37,950 bases of DNA from Bryobacterales bacterium (GCA_027452065.1 DAIDHC010000108.1:1-37950), one strand, 5' to 3'; numbered from the stretch's first letter, positions 9,066 through 18,306 are shown. The notes: generated by a model not told the origin, from the sequence alone. Numbers and translations are program-made.

Positions 9066-10744
9066 AGACACTCGCACTGGCATCGATGCTCGCGCTGACG
9101 TTGGCGGCGGGCCAGCGAGCGGCGGCCGCGCCGGCGTTCGATGTGGTAATTAAAAACGGCCACATTGTCGACGGGACGGGCTCGCCGTGGTATTCGGGCG
9201 ACGTGGCGATTCGCGGCGGAAGAGTGGCGGCGATCGGCAAGATCGATGCGTCACGGGCGAAGAAGGTCATCGATGCGAAGGGGATGGTGGTGGCTCCGGG
9301 CTTCATCGACATGTTGGGCCAGTCGGAGATCTCGATCCTGGTGGATCCTCACCTGCCTTCGAAGATCTACCAGGGCATCACGACGGAAATCACTGGGGAA
9401 GGGAACTCGGTGGCGCCGCTCACCGACGAGCTGTTGCAGAGGGACGCGGCCGCCTGGGCACATTACGGCGTGCGGCCGGACTGGAAGAGCTTCACCGAAT
9501 ACTTCGCGCGGCTGGAGCGGCAGGGGATGGGCATCAACCTGGCCAGCTACGTGGGCGCGACACAGGTGCGGCGTATTGTGGTGGGAGAAGCCGACCGCAA
9601 GGCCACGGCGCCGGAAATGGCCCAGATGGAAGAGCTGGTGCGGAAGGCGATGAGAGAAGGCGCGGTGGGGTTGTCGTCGGCGCTGCAGTATCCGCCGGCA
9701 CCCTACGCCTCGACAGATGAACTGATCGGGCTGGCGAGGGCGGCCTCGCAGTACGGCGGAGTTTACGCGACGCACATGCGGAACGAAGGCTCGGCCGTGT
9801 TGGAAGCGATCGACGAAGCGGTGCGGATCGGACGCGAGGCGCGGATTCCGGTGGAGATCTGGCATCTCAAGGCGGCAGGGAAGGCGAATTTCGGCAAGAT
9901 GCCGCAGATTGTCGCGCGCATCGAACAGGCACGCGCGGCGGGCGTGGACGTGACGGCGGACACCTATGCCTACACGGCGTGGTTCAATTCGTTTTCGGCG
10001 TTCATTCCGCCGTGGGCGCACGACGGGGGGAGCGCGAAGCTGATCGAGCGTCTGAAGGATCCGGCGATGCGGGAGCGGATTCGCAAGGACATGCTGACTC
10101 CCTCGACTGCGTGGGACAACGAGTGGCTGGAGGTGCCGGGGCCGGACTCGATTCTGCTGTGCGTGGTGCAGAATCCGAAGCTGATGCCGCTGCAGGGCAA
10201 GACGATCGCCGAAATCGCGACGATGCGGCACACCGATCCGATCGACACGATCTTCGACCTGCTGGTGGAGGACAATGCATTCTCCGATGTGGCGGTGTTC
10301 GGCATGTCGGAGCCGGATGTTTCGCTGGCGCTCGAGCAGCCCTGGGTGTCGATCTGCAACGATTCGCAGGGCACGGCGCCAACCGGCATCCTGGGACGCG
10401 AGCACCCGCACCCGCGGGCCTACGGCACGTTTCCCAGGATCCTGCGCAAGTACGTGCGGGAGGAGCACAAGCTGAGGCTGGAAGAAGCGATCCGGAAGTT
10501 CTCGGCGCTGCCGGCGCAGAAGCTGCGGCTGGCCGACCGCGGCGTGTTGAAACAAGGAATGTGGGCGGATGTAGTGGTGTTCGACCCGGCGAAAATTCAC
10601 GACACGGCGACGTATGCGAATCCGAACCAGTTGTCGGAGGGGATGGAGTACGTGCTGGTGAACGGCGTGCCGGTGATCGCCGGCGGGAAGATGACGCAAG
10701 CTCTGCCGGGGAAGGTGATTCGCGGGCCCGGATACGGGGATTAG
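9062..10744 (+). CDS. Secreted D-aminoacylase-like amidohydrolase lacking the HxH motif
   Basis: Amidohydrolase of the N-acyl-D-amino-acid deacylase type, 560 residues. The TTG start at 9062 has a strong GGAGGT five nt upstream (9051-9056) and opens a signal peptide (KTLALASMLALTLAAGQRAAAA). The family frame is clear: FDVVIKNGHIVDGTGSPWY, VIDAKGMVVAPGFIDM, YATHMRNEG (His238), EIWHLKAAGK (His268), CNDSQGT (Asp434) and a C-terminal LKQGMWADVVVFDP. Where D-aminoacylases have HxH after GFID, this protein reads MLGQSE (84-89), and the usual NCG segment reads TGEGNS. Two His and the catalytic Asp remain, so metal binding must differ. Substrate uncertain: acylated D-amino acids or related amides are possible. 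Confidence 0.88.
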   Translation: MKTLALASMLALTLAAGQRAAAAPAFDVVIKNGHIVDGTGSPWYSGDVAIRGGRVAAIGKIDASRAKKVIDAKGMVVAPGFIDMLGQSEISILVDPHLPSKIYQGITTEITGEGNSVAPLTDELLQRDAAAWAHYGVRPDWKSFTEYFARLERQGMGINLASYVGATQVRRIVVGEADRKATAPEMAQMEELVRKAMREGAVGLSSALQYPPAPYASTDELIGLARAASQYGGVYATHMRNEGSAVLEAIDEAVRIGREARIPVEIWHLKAAGKANFGKMPQIVARIEQARAAGVDVTADTYAYTAWFNSFSAFIPPWAHDGGSAKLIERLKDPAMRERIRKDMLTPSTAWDNEWLEVPGPDSILLCVVQNPKLMPLQGKTIAEIATMRHTDPIDTIFDLLVEDNAFSDVAVFGMSEPDVSLALEQPWVSICNDSQGTAPTGILGREHPHPRAYGTFPRILRKYVREEHKLRLEEAIRKFSALPAQKLRLADRGVLKQGMWADVVVFDPAKIHDTATYANPNQLSEGMEYVLVNGVPVIAGGKMTQALPGKVIRGPGYGD

Positions 10745-10747
10745 GGG

Positions 10748-11992
10748 CTAAGAGGACCTGCCGTCTTGCGGATCTTTTCCGGGAAGGCCCGCGGGGTTTT
10801 CGTGGACGCGCTCGCGGAAACGGGCCGAAAGGCCGGAGGCGAGCGAGATGCTGTCGGCGCCGAATTTGTCGCGGATGCGATCGACCGCGGTGAGCGCTTT
10901 GCTCCATCGGAGTGCGCCGTCGCCGTCAAGGAGACTGGCCTGGCCCGCGGAATCGGAAAACGACGAGGCGTGGACGCCGAGGAGGCGCACGGCGGCGCCG
11001 CGGCGCCAGTTGCGGCGGAACAGATTGCGAATGGCATCGCGGATTTCGGTATCGAGCTGCGTGGCGTGGTCGAGCGTGACGGCGCGGGTGTAGGTGGAGA
11101 AGTCGGCGTAGCGAAGCTTGAGCTGGACGGTGCGGGCGAAGAGCGCGTGATCGCGAAGGCGTCGGGCCACCATTTCGGAAAGCCGCGCCAGCATGGCTTC
11201 GAGGCGTTCGGAATCGGCGGTGTCCTGGCTGAAGGTGTGTTCGTGGCTGATGGATTTTGGTCCTCCGCCCTCGCCCACTTCGGCGTCGTACCAGCCTCCG
11301 GCGTCCTCGCCGCGGGCTTTGCCGGCGAGCGCCATGCCCCATTTGCCGAAGCTCTGGGCGAGGTACGCTTCGTCGGCGGCGGCCAGTTGACGGACGGTCC
11401 GGATGCCGGCGGCGAACAGGCGCTGCTCGGTGACCTTTCCGACGCCGGGGAGTTTCCGCACGTCGAGAGGAGCCAGGAACCGCGCTTCCAGGCCCGGGGC
11501 GATCCAGAGTATGCCGTTCGGCTTGGCCTGGTCGGAGGCGACTTTGGCCACCATGCGCGAGCGCGAGATGCCGATAGAGCAGTTGAGGCCGGTGCCGCGT
11601 CTGACGAGATCGTGAAGCCGGTGTGCGGCGGCGAGCGGATGACCGTGGAGACGGGTAGTGCCGGTGAGGTCGAGATAGGCTTCGTCGATGGAGGCCATCT
11701 CGACGGCCGGGGCGAAGCTCGTCAGGATGTCGAACACGCGGCGGGAGTAGTCGCGGTAGCGCGAAGGGTGGCCTTCGAGAAAGATCGCCTGAGGGCAGAG
11801 CCTGCGGGCGGTGCGCAGGGGCATGGCCGAGTGGACGCCGAATTTCCGAGCGGCGTAGGAGGCGGCCGAGACGACGCCGCGCTGATCCGGCGCGCCGCCG
11901 ACAACGACCGGCTTGCCTTTGAGCGAGGGATCGAAGATCTCCTCGACCGACACGAAGAAGGCATCCATGTCGACGTGAAAGTAGGTCTTCAC
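10748..11992 (-). CDS. dinB: DNA polymerase IV (Y-family translesion polymerase)
   Basis: Error-prone translesion polymerase, 414 residues. Palm residues are present: Asp8 in FHVDMDAFFVSVEE and Asp103-Glu104 in SIDEAYLDLTGT; the fingers show VVVGGAPDQRGVVSAASY and the helix-hairpin-helix LPGVGKVTEQRL. A little-finger domain follows. QASLL at about 351-355 resembles a beta-clamp-binding pentapeptide, followed by some 60 further residues. The start is GTG with AGGAG nine nt upstream; that Shine-Dalgarno overlaps the prmC stop, 12 nt away, so dinB is the last gene of the prfA-prmC transcript. I see no clear LexA box upstream, so SOS control is not evident locally. Confidence 0.96.
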   Translation of the reverse strand: MKTYFHVDMDAFFVSVEEIFDPSLKGKPVVVGGAPDQRGVVSAASYAARKFGVHSAMPLRTARRLCPQAIFLEGHPSRYRDYSRRVFDILTSFAPAVEMASIDEAYLDLTGTTRLHGHPLAAAHRLHDLVRRGTGLNCSIGISRSRMVAKVASDQAKPNGILWIAPGLEARFLAPLDVRKLPGVGKVTEQRLFAAGIRTVRQLAAADEAYLAQSFGKWGMALAGKARGEDAGGWYDAEVGEGGGPKSISHEHTFSQDTADSERLEAMLARLSEMVARRLRDHALFARTVQLKLRYADFSTYTRAVTLDHATQLDTEIRDAIRNLFRRNWRRGAAVRLLGVHASSFSDSAGQASLLDGDGALRWSKALTAVDRIRDKFGADSISLASGLSARFRERVHENPAGLPGKDPQDGRSS

Positions 11993-12004
11993 CCGGTTGG
12001 ACTC

Positions 12005-12835
12005 CTAGCCGGCGAGCACAGCGGAGAGAACGCGCGGAATGCCCGCCAGATCGCACGCGCTCTCGATCTGGCGAAAGTGACCGGACAGGAGACCGCGGAC
12101 CCGCTCCTCCGAATTGTAGCCCAGCTCGAGGACGATGGAGCCGCCGGGCCGGAGGACGCGGCGGGCGTCATCGATGAGCCGGCGGTAGATCTCCATGCCG
12201 TCGGCGCCGGCGAATAACGCGAGGTGGGGCTCGTAGTCGCGAACCTCGGATTGAAGGCCCGGGAGGTCGGCGAGCGGCACGTAAGGAGGATTGGAGACCA
12301 GCATGTCGAGCGAGGCGGAGCGGAATGCTGTGGTGAGGTCGGCGGCGAGAAATGCGACCGGGGCGCCGAGGCGCTGCGCGTTCGAGCGGGCAACCTGGAG
12401 CGCCGGTTCGGAGATGTCGCCGGCCAGGACGCGTGACCGCGACTCCAGGGCAAGCGAAACGGCGATGGCACCGGAGCCGGTGCCGGCGTCAAAGACAACG
12501 TCGCCGGGATGGAGTCGCGCGAGTGCGGTTTCGACGACGTGCTCGGTCTCGGGGCGGGGAATTAGCACCGAGGGGGTGAGGCAAAATTCGCGGCCGTAGA
12601 ACTCCTGGCGGCCGGTGACATACTGCGTCGGCATGCCGTTCAGGCGCTGGTGTAAATAACGTCCGTAGTGAATCCAGCCGGTTTCGCCGAGCTCGTCGTT
12701 GGAGTGGGCGTAGAGATAAGCGCGGTCCTTGCGGAGGGCGAAGGCGAGCAGGACTTCCGCGGTCAGCCGGGGCGCCGGGACGCGCGCGTCTTCGAGAAGC
12801 CGGGTTCCCTGGAGCAGTGCCGTCTGAAGCGTCAC
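12005..12835 (-). CDS. prmC: Release factor glutamine N5-methyltransferase
   Basis: SAM-dependent enzyme that methylates the glutamine of the GGQ motif in release factors RF1 and RF2. 276 residues: an N-terminal helical substrate-binding domain, the linker GREFCLTPSVLIPRPETEHV, the SAM-binding VFDAGTGSGAIAVSLAL and the catalytic NPPY motif (VSNPPYVPLADLP). Start GTG at 12835, 10 nt after the prfA stop, without an obvious Shine-Dalgarno, which suggests translation coupled to prfA. Its substrate RF1 is encoded immediately upstream. Confidence 0.97.
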   Translation of the reverse strand: MTLQTALLQGTRLLEDARVPAPRLTAEVLLAFALRKDRAYLYAHSNDELGETGWIHYGRYLHQRLNGMPTQYVTGRQEFYGREFCLTPSVLIPRPETEHVVETALARLHPGDVVFDAGTGSGAIAVSLALESRSRVLAGDISEPALQVARSNAQRLGAPVAFLAADLTTAFRSASLDMLVSNPPYVPLADLPGLQSEVRDYEPHLALFAGADGMEIYRRLIDDARRVLRPGGSIVLELGYNSEERVRGLLSGHFRQIESACDLAGIPRVLSAVLAG

Positions 12836-12845
12836 GACCGTTGCG

Positions 12846-13934
12846 TCAGGCCGCGCGGCCCTCCCGGCTTTGCTCTTTGAGTTTCTCGGTCTGATAGTAG
12901 GTGGTAAGCGCGCCGATGACCGGGGCGAGGTTGCCTTCCATTACCTGGTCGAGCTGATGGAGCGTGAGGCCGATGCGGTGGTCGGTAACGCGGTTCTGGG
13001 GGAAGTTGTAGGTGCGGATCTTCTCGCTGCGATCGCCGGTTCCAACCATGCTGCGCCGCTCGGCGCCGATCTGCTGGAGCTGCTTCTCCATCTCGATTTC
13101 GTAAAGCCGCGAACGCAGAACCCGCTCGGCCTTGGCGCGGTTCTTGATCTGGGATTTTTCGTCCTGGCAGGACACGATCAGGCCGGTGGGGAGATGGGTG
13201 AGGCGGACGGCGGAATAGGTGGTGTTGACGCTTTGCCCGCCGGGTCCGGAGGAACAGAAAGTATCGACGCGGACGTCTTTTGGATCGATCTTGATCTCGA
13301 CTTCGTCGGCCTCGGGAAGAACGGCGACAGTGATCGCCGAAGTATGCACGCGGCCCTGCTGTTCGGTTTCCGGCACCCTCTGGACCCGATGGACGCCGCT
13401 TTCGTACTTGAGCTGGCTGTAAACTTTATTGCCGCTGACCAGCGCGATGACTTCCTTGAGCCCGCCCACCGAGGACTCGCTCACCGAGGTCACCTCCACG
13501 CGCCAATGCTGCTGTTCGGCGTAGCGGCTGTACATGCGGAAAATTTCCGCCGCGAACAGTGTGGCCTCGTCGCCGCCCGTACCGGCACGGATTTCGAGCA
13601 CGATGTTCTTGTCGTCGTTAGGATCCTTGGGCAGCAGGAGAAGCTTAAGATCCTCTTCGATCTGGCCCAGGCGGGGCTCCATGCGGCTCACTTCCTCAGC
13701 CGCCATTTCCCGCATCTCGGGATCGGCGTCGTTGAGCATGGGGCGGGCTTCGGCGAGGTTCCGCTCCACTTCCTTGTACTCGCGATACTTGGCGACGATA
13801 TCGGAAAACTCGCTGTGCTGCTTGGTGATCTTGCGATAGGCGTCGTTGTCGTTGATGACCTGAGGGTCGGCCATCTGCGAAGTGAGGGCCTCGAACCGGC
13901 GTTCGATTTCGTCGAGCTTTTCTCTATATTGCAT
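12846..13934 (-). CDS. prfA: Peptide chain release factor 1
   Basis: RF1 reads UAA and UAG stop codons and triggers peptide release. The 362-residue protein carries the RF1 anticodon-like tripeptide PET (about 188-190; [15 protein letters not shown]) and the GGQ motif at about 232-234 ([16 protein letters not shown]). Two in-frame ATGs exist. The one at 13934 ([11 protein letters not shown]) has AAGGA eight nt upstream and gives normal family length; the one at 13943 overlaps that AAGGA. Located between the DUF1385 gene and prmC, an arrangement seen in many bacteria. Confidence 0.98.
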   Translation of the reverse strand: MQYREKLDEIERRFEALTSQMADPQVINDNDAYRKITKQHSEFSDIVAKYREYKEVERNLAEARPMLNDADPEMREMAAEEVSRMEPRLGQIEEDLKLLLLPKDPNDDKNIVLEIRAGTGGDEATLFAAEIFRMYSRYAEQQHWRVEVTSVSESSVGGLKEVIALVSGNKVYSQLKYESGVHRVQRVPETEQQGRVHTSAITVAVLPEADEVEIKIDPKDVRVDTFCSSGPGGQSVNTTYSAVRLTHLPTGLIVSCQDEKSQIKNRAKAERVLRSRLYEIEMEKQLQQIGAERRSMVGTGDRSEKIRTYNFPQNRVTDHRIGLTLHQLDQVMEGNLAPVIGALTTYYQTEKLKEQSREGRAA

Positions 13935-13991
13935 GCTTCCCATCCTTGGCCCGGGCCCGCCGCCATCGGGCGCGGGCAGGTATCGATCGCT

Positions 13992-14966
13992 TCAGGCGAT
14001 GACGAGCTCACCGTCCTGGGCCTGCTCGAGCGCCATTGCGCCTTCGAGCGCCCGAATGGCCGTTTCGGCCTGATCGTCAGCCGGCGGCTTGGTGGTGATT
14101 CTCTGCAGCCAGAGGCCGGGCCGCGTCAGGAGCGCCATCAGGCCGCTCCGGCGCCGGGCGGCGAAGCGGATCAACTCATAGCTCAAGCCGGCAACCACCG
14201 GGAGCAGCGCGATGCGGCCGGCGAGTTTGGCTACAAACGAGTCGAACGGCAGCAGAGCGTAGCAGATCATCGCCAGCACCATCACGACCATCAAAAAGCT
14301 GGTGCCGCAGCGCGGATGCCAGGTGACGAAGCGCTGCGCGTTGGCCACCGTCACCGGCTGGCCGCTTTCGTAATTGAAGACCACTTTGTGCTCGGCGCCG
14401 TGATACTCGAATATGCGCCGGATGTCCTTGATGCGGGCCAGAAGGCTGAGATAGGTCAGGAACAGGCCGATTCGGATGAAGCCGTCCACCATGTTGACGG
14501 CGAACCTGCTGTGTAAGGGCTGGTAATGATGGCCGATGAAGGTGGCAAGCGCCAGCGGTACGAATTTGAACAGGAACAGGAAGACGAGGAGAGAAAAGGC
14601 GAGGTTGACCGCCATCATGGTCGAGGAGACTTGGACGGGCTTTTCGGAGGATGCTTCATCGAGGGCGGCGTTGGCGGAGAAACGCATGGCCTGAAGGCCG
14701 AGCCACATCGCATGGCCGAGCGTTCCCAGACCGCGGAGGACGGGCAATTTGAGGATGGGGTGCTTTTCGGAGAGACGGGGCAGCGGATGCTGATCTGTGA
14801 CGATGGTTCCGTCCGGCTTCCGGACGGCGACGCAATAGCTGTGCGGGGCGCGCATCATGACGCCCTCCATGACGGCCTGGCCTCCGATGAGCGTCTCTTC
14901 GCCGCTCTCCAGGATGGGCAGCATCTGGACGTGGGCGCTGAGGCGCAAAAATGAACCGATCGTCAA
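13992..14966 (-). CDS. DUF1385 (YqhQ-like) membrane protein
   Basis: 324-residue integral membrane protein of the DUF1385 family, function unestablished. Signature segments are LIGGQAVMEGVMMRAP, FEYHGAEHKVVFNYE and FVTWHPRCGTSF; the conserved His/Glu/Cys positions have led to suggestions of metal binding. Hydrophobic spans lie around residues 118-145, 160-180 and 225-265. Start: TTG at 14966, supported by AAGGAGGAG eight nt upstream (14975-14983). It lies 57 nt upstream of prfA; DUF1385 genes often neighbour prfA/prmC, consistent with one operon. Confidence 0.9.
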   Translation of the reverse strand: MTIGSFLRLSAHVQMLPILESGEETLIGGQAVMEGVMMRAPHSYCVAVRKPDGTIVTDQHPLPRLSEKHPILKLPVLRGLGTLGHAMWLGLQAMRFSANAALDEASSEKPVQVSSTMMAVNLAFSLLVFLFLFKFVPLALATFIGHHYQPLHSRFAVNMVDGFIRIGLFLTYLSLLARIKDIRRIFEYHGAEHKVVFNYESGQPVTVANAQRFVTWHPRCGTSFLMVVMVLAMICYALLPFDSFVAKLAGRIALLPVVAGLSYELIRFAARRRSGLMALLTRPGLWLQRITTKPPADDQAETAIRALEGAMALEQAQDGELVIA

Positions 14967-15034
14967 ATTGGAAACTCCTCCTTCCAGTGTAGCTTACGCC
15001 CCCGGACTTCGACCCGCGATTCGCCGTAGGCCGG

Positions 15035-15658
15035 TCACAGCAGAAACGTCTGGATAGCCTCCCACATGGGGTCCAAAACGTCGGTCAACTCATGGCCGGA
15101 GGGCATCAGACGAAGCTCGACGTTGGGGTGGGAGGCGGCGAACTGCTCGGAGAGAAAGGAGGGGACCACGTCGTCGCCGGTGCCGTGGAAGATGAGCCCG
15201 GGCTGGCGGAAATCGGGGAAATCCTCATACCGGCGGCCGTCCTCGATTAAGGCGTAATCGAGGATGCGCGGGGCGCCCGATGCGTAGTGGTAGACGGCGC
15301 GCTTGCCGGTGCGGCGCCAGGCTTCCATCGCCGCGGCGCCGAGTGCTTCGGGCCAGCGCGTGGGGAACGCAAACGCCGGAGCCAGAAGCACCAGTTTCGA
15401 GACTTCGGGATGCCGGGCGGCATAGAGCGCGGCCAGATAGCCGCCCATGCTCGATCCGATGAGCGACGCTGGCCGGCCGCCGGCCGCGCGATCGAGGATC
15501 GACAGTTGGCCGGTGATGGTGAGGTGTTCAAAATCACCGCCGTCGAGGTCGGGCGTCGCAATCTCGACGCCACGCTCCCGGAAGCGATCGCGGAAAAACG
15601 CGGCCTTCCGGGAAGCCGGGCTGCTGGCGAAGCCGTGCAGGTAGACGATCGGGCTCAT
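15035..15658 (-). CDS. YqiA/UPF0227-like alpha/beta hydrolase
   Basis: Small esterase-like alpha/beta hydrolase, 207 residues, probably cytoplasmic since no signal peptide is seen. It opens MSPIVYLHGFASSPASRKAA (oxyanion region HGF), has the nucleophile elbow LIGSSMGGYLAALYAA, an acid in FHGTGDDVVP and a late His in MPSGHELTD, completing the triad. The family includes E. coli YqiA, a short-chain acyl esterase. The ATG overlaps the stop of the upstream secreted unknown by 4 nt, so the two are co-translated. Confidence 0.88.
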   Translation of the reverse strand: MSPIVYLHGFASSPASRKAAFFRDRFRERGVEIATPDLDGGDFEHLTITGQLSILDRAAGGRPASLIGSSMGGYLAALYAARHPEVSKLVLLAPAFAFPTRWPEALGAAAMEAWRRTGKRAVYHYASGAPRILDYALIEDGRRYEDFPDFRQPGLIFHGTGDDVVPSFLSEQFAASHPNVELRLMPSGHELTDVLDPMWEAIQTFLL

Positions 15659-16560
15659 GCCGCCGGTGAGTCTTCCATGAGCCGCCAGTTGGAGTATTGG
15701 AACGAATCCTCGTAGATGAGTTTCTTGTCTTCGTAGCGCCGGTGAACCACGGAGGTGGGGAGCAGCGCGCCGGCGGCGTTGCGGAAATAATCGACCTGAC
15801 CTTCGTCCCGGACTTCGATGGCTTTTTCCTTGCGGCTGGCGCTGAGCCGGATCTGCAGGACGCCCAAATCGCCGCGGCGCACCAGAATCTGGCCGCGAAG
15901 AGGTGTGTTCTCGGGCTCCTGTCCGGGATCGCTGATGTGGAGACCCTGCTTGCCCTGGCGCTGCTCAAAATCGACGCGCAGCGCGATGTCGGCGCCGAGG
16001 CGCTCGGTTCCGTTGAGCTTGTAGTCGTACTGCTGCTGACGGCGTTTGGTGAACAACATGATGAGCTGGCCGAAGTCGACTACGACGCCGGACATGGTTT
16101 GCATCTCGAAGTCCTCGCGCGCCTTGTGCCGCCAGTGATCGCTCTTTTCGTGCAGGCCGGCTTCGAATTTTTTCAGCTCGCGGTCCGGGTCGCCCTTCGC
16201 CTTGCCGTCCACCGAAATGATGTGCCGGAATTCGAACAGCGCTTCGGGGCCATGGCGGAAGGCGCCGAAGGCGTAATAGGAGACCAACTGCCGGATTACC
16301 GTCGTGTCGACGGGCTTTTTCGTCGCTGCGGCACCGATTCGCAGATGCCGCTTCTGGCGCTCCGGAGTGATGGTCGAGCTTTCCCGCCAGGTCTCCTCGG
16401 CGACGTAACGGGGCGCGGTGGCCCAGAAATCGCTGGCATCCTTCGCCAGACGGGTGAGGATCGTCTCGATCGGAACGGCGTCCGCTCCCGGAATCGCCGG
16501 AGTGCCCGGGCGCATCCAAGGAATGCTAAGGAGAATACTGAGAACAAGACGCTTGCGCAT
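15655..16560 (-). CDS. Secreted protein of unknown function
   Basis: Not recognised with confidence. 301 residues with an N-terminal signal-like stretch (MRKRLVLSILLSIPWMRPGT). The mature region has repeated strand-like segments (HLRIGAAATKKPVDTTVI; ALFEFRHIISVDGKAKGD; TSVVHRRYEDKKLIYEDSFQ) that recall the beta-rich fold of outer-membrane lipoprotein-sorting or sigma-E regulatory proteins; this is only an impression. Acidobacterial genomes carry many secreted proteins of this general look. It heads the minus-strand run leading to prfA and is coupled (ATGA) to the YqiA-like hydrolase. Confidence 0.72.
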   Translation of the reverse strand: MRKRLVLSILLSIPWMRPGTPAIPGADAVPIETILTRLAKDASDFWATAPRYVAEETWRESSTITPERQKRHLRIGAAATKKPVDTTVIRQLVSYYAFGAFRHGPEALFEFRHIISVDGKAKGDPDRELKKFEAGLHEKSDHWRHKAREDFEMQTMSGVVVDFGQLIMLFTKRRQQQYDYKLNGTERLGADIALRVDFEQRQGKQGLHISDPGQEPENTPLRGQILVRRGDLGVLQIRLSASRKEKAIEVRDEGQVDYFRNAAGALLPTSVVHRRYEDKKLIYEDSFQYSNWRLMEDSPAA

Positions 16561-16680
16561 GGAACCGGCGGCCTAGGACCGCTCTGAGCCAATCCTACAC
16601 TACACGCCGGGACGGGAACGTCTACAATGAGTGCGTCAGTCCAGTTCCGCGGTTGGGGAGCAGGGGCGAGGGAGACCAGC

Positions 16681-16709
16681 TTGCGGTATCGGCTGAGGAT
16701 CGCTAGAAT
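16681..16709 (+). promoter_or_regulatory. Candidate sigma-70 promoter for acpP-fabF-etfBA
   Basis: TTGCGG (16681-16686) and TAGAAT (16704-16709) are separated by 17 nt, a good housekeeping-promoter match about 95 nt upstream of the acpP ATG. It lies in the 244-nt divergent gap 16561-16804, which otherwise holds only a weak TACAAT further upstream and a short GC hairpin (CCGCC/GGCGG) near 16761-16775 in the presumed leader. No other promoter-like pair in the gap is as good. Confidence 0.5.
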
Positions 16710-16804
16710 CAATGAGTTTGTGGCTAGTAGTGCGCCGAACAGAATAAATTTGCGGCTAGCCAGCCGCCGCGCCGGCGGTCTTCGGATGCGTATTGGGAGG
16801 ATTC

Positions 16805-17038
16805 ATGTCAGTTGAACAAAAGGTGAAACAGATCATCGTCGAGCAGTTGGGAGTGGACGAGAGCCAGGTGGACAGCACCGCGTCGTTTGTGGACGATCTT
16901 GGCGCCGACTCGCTCGACATCGTCGAATTAGTGATGGCTTTCGAGGAAGCTTTCGAAATCGATATTCCTGACGAGGACGCTGAGAAGATTCAGACCGTCA
17001 AGGACGCCATCGACTACATCGACGCCAAGAAGAAGTAG
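16805..17038 (+). CDS. acpP: Acyl carrier protein
   Basis: Type II fatty acid synthase carrier protein, 77 residues, acidic and helical. The phosphopantetheine attachment serine is Ser36 in [19 protein letters not shown]. The ATG at 16805 has GGGAGG four nt upstream (16795-16800); an in-frame TTG at 16793 overlaps that Shine-Dalgarno and is not the start. fabF follows after a short gap, the classical acpP-fabF pair, though fabH, fabD and fabG are not adjacent here. Confidence 0.98.
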   Translation: MSVEQKVKQIIVEQLGVDESQVDSTASFVDDLGADSLDIVELVMAFEEAFEIDIPDEDAEKIQTVKDAIDYIDAKKK

Positions 17039-17055
17039 CGGCGGGAGCATACTGT

Positions 17056-18297
17056 TTGGCGCGCAGAGTTGTGATCACAGGCGTAGGTCTGCTGTCATCG
17101 GTGGGCGTCGGTACGGAAGCTACCTGGCAGTCGATCCGGGAAGGCCGGAACGGCGTTTCCTACATCGAGCAGTTTGACGCCGCCGAATTCAATTGCCGGA
17201 TTGCGGGCGAGGTCAAGCATTTCGACCCGCTCGACTACATCGAGCGCAAAGACATCAAGAAGACCGGGCGGTTCATACAGTTCGCCATCGCGGCGAGCGA
17301 ATTCGCCCTTCGGGCGGCCGACTTCCGCGTGACGCCGGAGACCGCCGAGCGAACCGGGGTGTACATCGGCAGCGGCATCGGTGGATTTGAAGTCATCGAG
17401 CGCGAGCACAAAATTCTGCTCGAAAAGGGGCCGAGCCGGATCTCGCCGTTTTTTATTCCGGCCACCATCATCAACCTCGCCTCCGGCTACGTTTCGATCC
17501 GTACCGGGGCGAAAGGCCCGAACTCGGCCACGGCGACGGCCTGCACTACCAGCGCGCACTCGATCGGCGACTCGTTCCGGCTGATCCAGCACGGCTATGC
17601 CGACGCGATGATCTGCGGGGGCGCCGAGGCGTGCATCACACCGATGGGCATCGGAGGCTTCGCGGCGATGCGGGCGTTGTCCCAGCACAATGACAACCCG
17701 CAGCGCGCCTGCCGGCCCTGGGACCGCGACCGCGACGGTTTCGTGGTGGGCGAAGGCGCGGGCATCGTGATACTGGAGGAGCGCGAAGCGGCGCTGCGCC
17801 GCGGGGCCCCGATTGTGGCCGAGATTGTCGGCTATGGCATGAGTGGGGACGCGTTTCACATCACCAGTCCTTCCGAGGACGGCGACGGGGCGTTCCGGGT
17901 GATGCGCAACGCGATCGCCGATGCGGGAATCGAGCCCTCGGCGATCAATTACATCAACGCCCACGGCACCTCGACTCCCATTGGCGACAAGATCGAGACG
18001 ATCGCGATGAAGCGCTGCTTCGGGGAGCACGCCGCGCGGCTGGCCGTCAGCTCAACCAAGTCGATGACCGGACACCTGCTGGGCGGCGCCGGCGGCCTTG
18101 AGGCGGGCATCACCGCGCTGGCTATCCGCGATCAGTTGGCGCCGCCGACCATCAATTACGAATTCCCCGACCCGGCCTGCGACCTCGATTACGTTCCCAA
18201 TCACGCCCGGCCGATGCGCATCGACTACGCGCTGTCCAACTCGTTCGGCTTCGGCGGTACGAACGGCTGCCTGATTTTCCGCCGGCATGAAGAGTGA
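17056..18297 (+). CDS. fabF: Beta-ketoacyl-ACP synthase II
   Basis: Condensing enzyme elongating acyl-ACP with malonyl-ACP in fatty acid synthesis. The 413-residue protein starts at TTG 17056, with GGGAG eight nt upstream, reading MARRVVITGVGLLSSVG. The triad is at canonical positions: Cys163 (NSATATACTTSAHS), His303 (YINAHGTSTPIGDKIE) and His340 (STKSMTGHLLGGAGG). It sits 17 nt after acpP and 9 nt before etfB, so acpP, fabF, etfB and etfA look like one transcript. Confidence 0.98.
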   Translation: MARRVVITGVGLLSSVGVGTEATWQSIREGRNGVSYIEQFDAAEFNCRIAGEVKHFDPLDYIERKDIKKTGRFIQFAIAASEFALRAADFRVTPETAERTGVYIGSGIGGFEVIEREHKILLEKGPSRISPFFIPATIINLASGYVSIRTGAKGPNSATATACTTSAHSIGDSFRLIQHGYADAMICGGAEACITPMGIGGFAAMRALSQHNDNPQRACRPWDRDRDGFVVGEGAGIVILEEREAALRRGAPIVAEIVGYGMSGDAFHITSPSEDGDGAFRVMRNAIADAGIEPSAINYINAHGTSTPIGDKIETIAMKRCFGEHAARLAVSSTKSMTGHLLGGAGGLEAGITALAIRDQLAPPTINYEFPDPACDLDYVPNHARPMRIDYALSNSFGFGGTNGCLIFRRHEE

Positions 18298-18306
18298 GTT
18301 CCCCGT

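Noticed and set aside
9251-10699. A 482-codon frame antisense to the amidohydrolase
   Set aside because: Arg/His-rich shadow without motifs; the sense frame has a signal peptide, a good Shine-Dalgarno and family motifs.
10748-11992. Complete loss of the clamp-binding motif in dinB, because the C-terminus looks divergent
   Set aside because: QASLL at about residues 351-355 is an acceptable clamp-binding pentapeptide, so no loss can be claimed.
12870-14516. A 548-codon plus-strand frame opposite prfA and the DUF1385 gene
   Set aside because: Antisense to two well-defined genes with canonical motifs; it has no motifs of its own.
16561-16804. Possible dif or origin-like element in the gap before acpP, near the skew change
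   Set aside because: I found no 28-bp XerC/XerD-like site (no CGCATAA/TTATGTTAAAT pattern) and no DnaA-box cluster; only promoter-like hexamers and a short GC hairpin.
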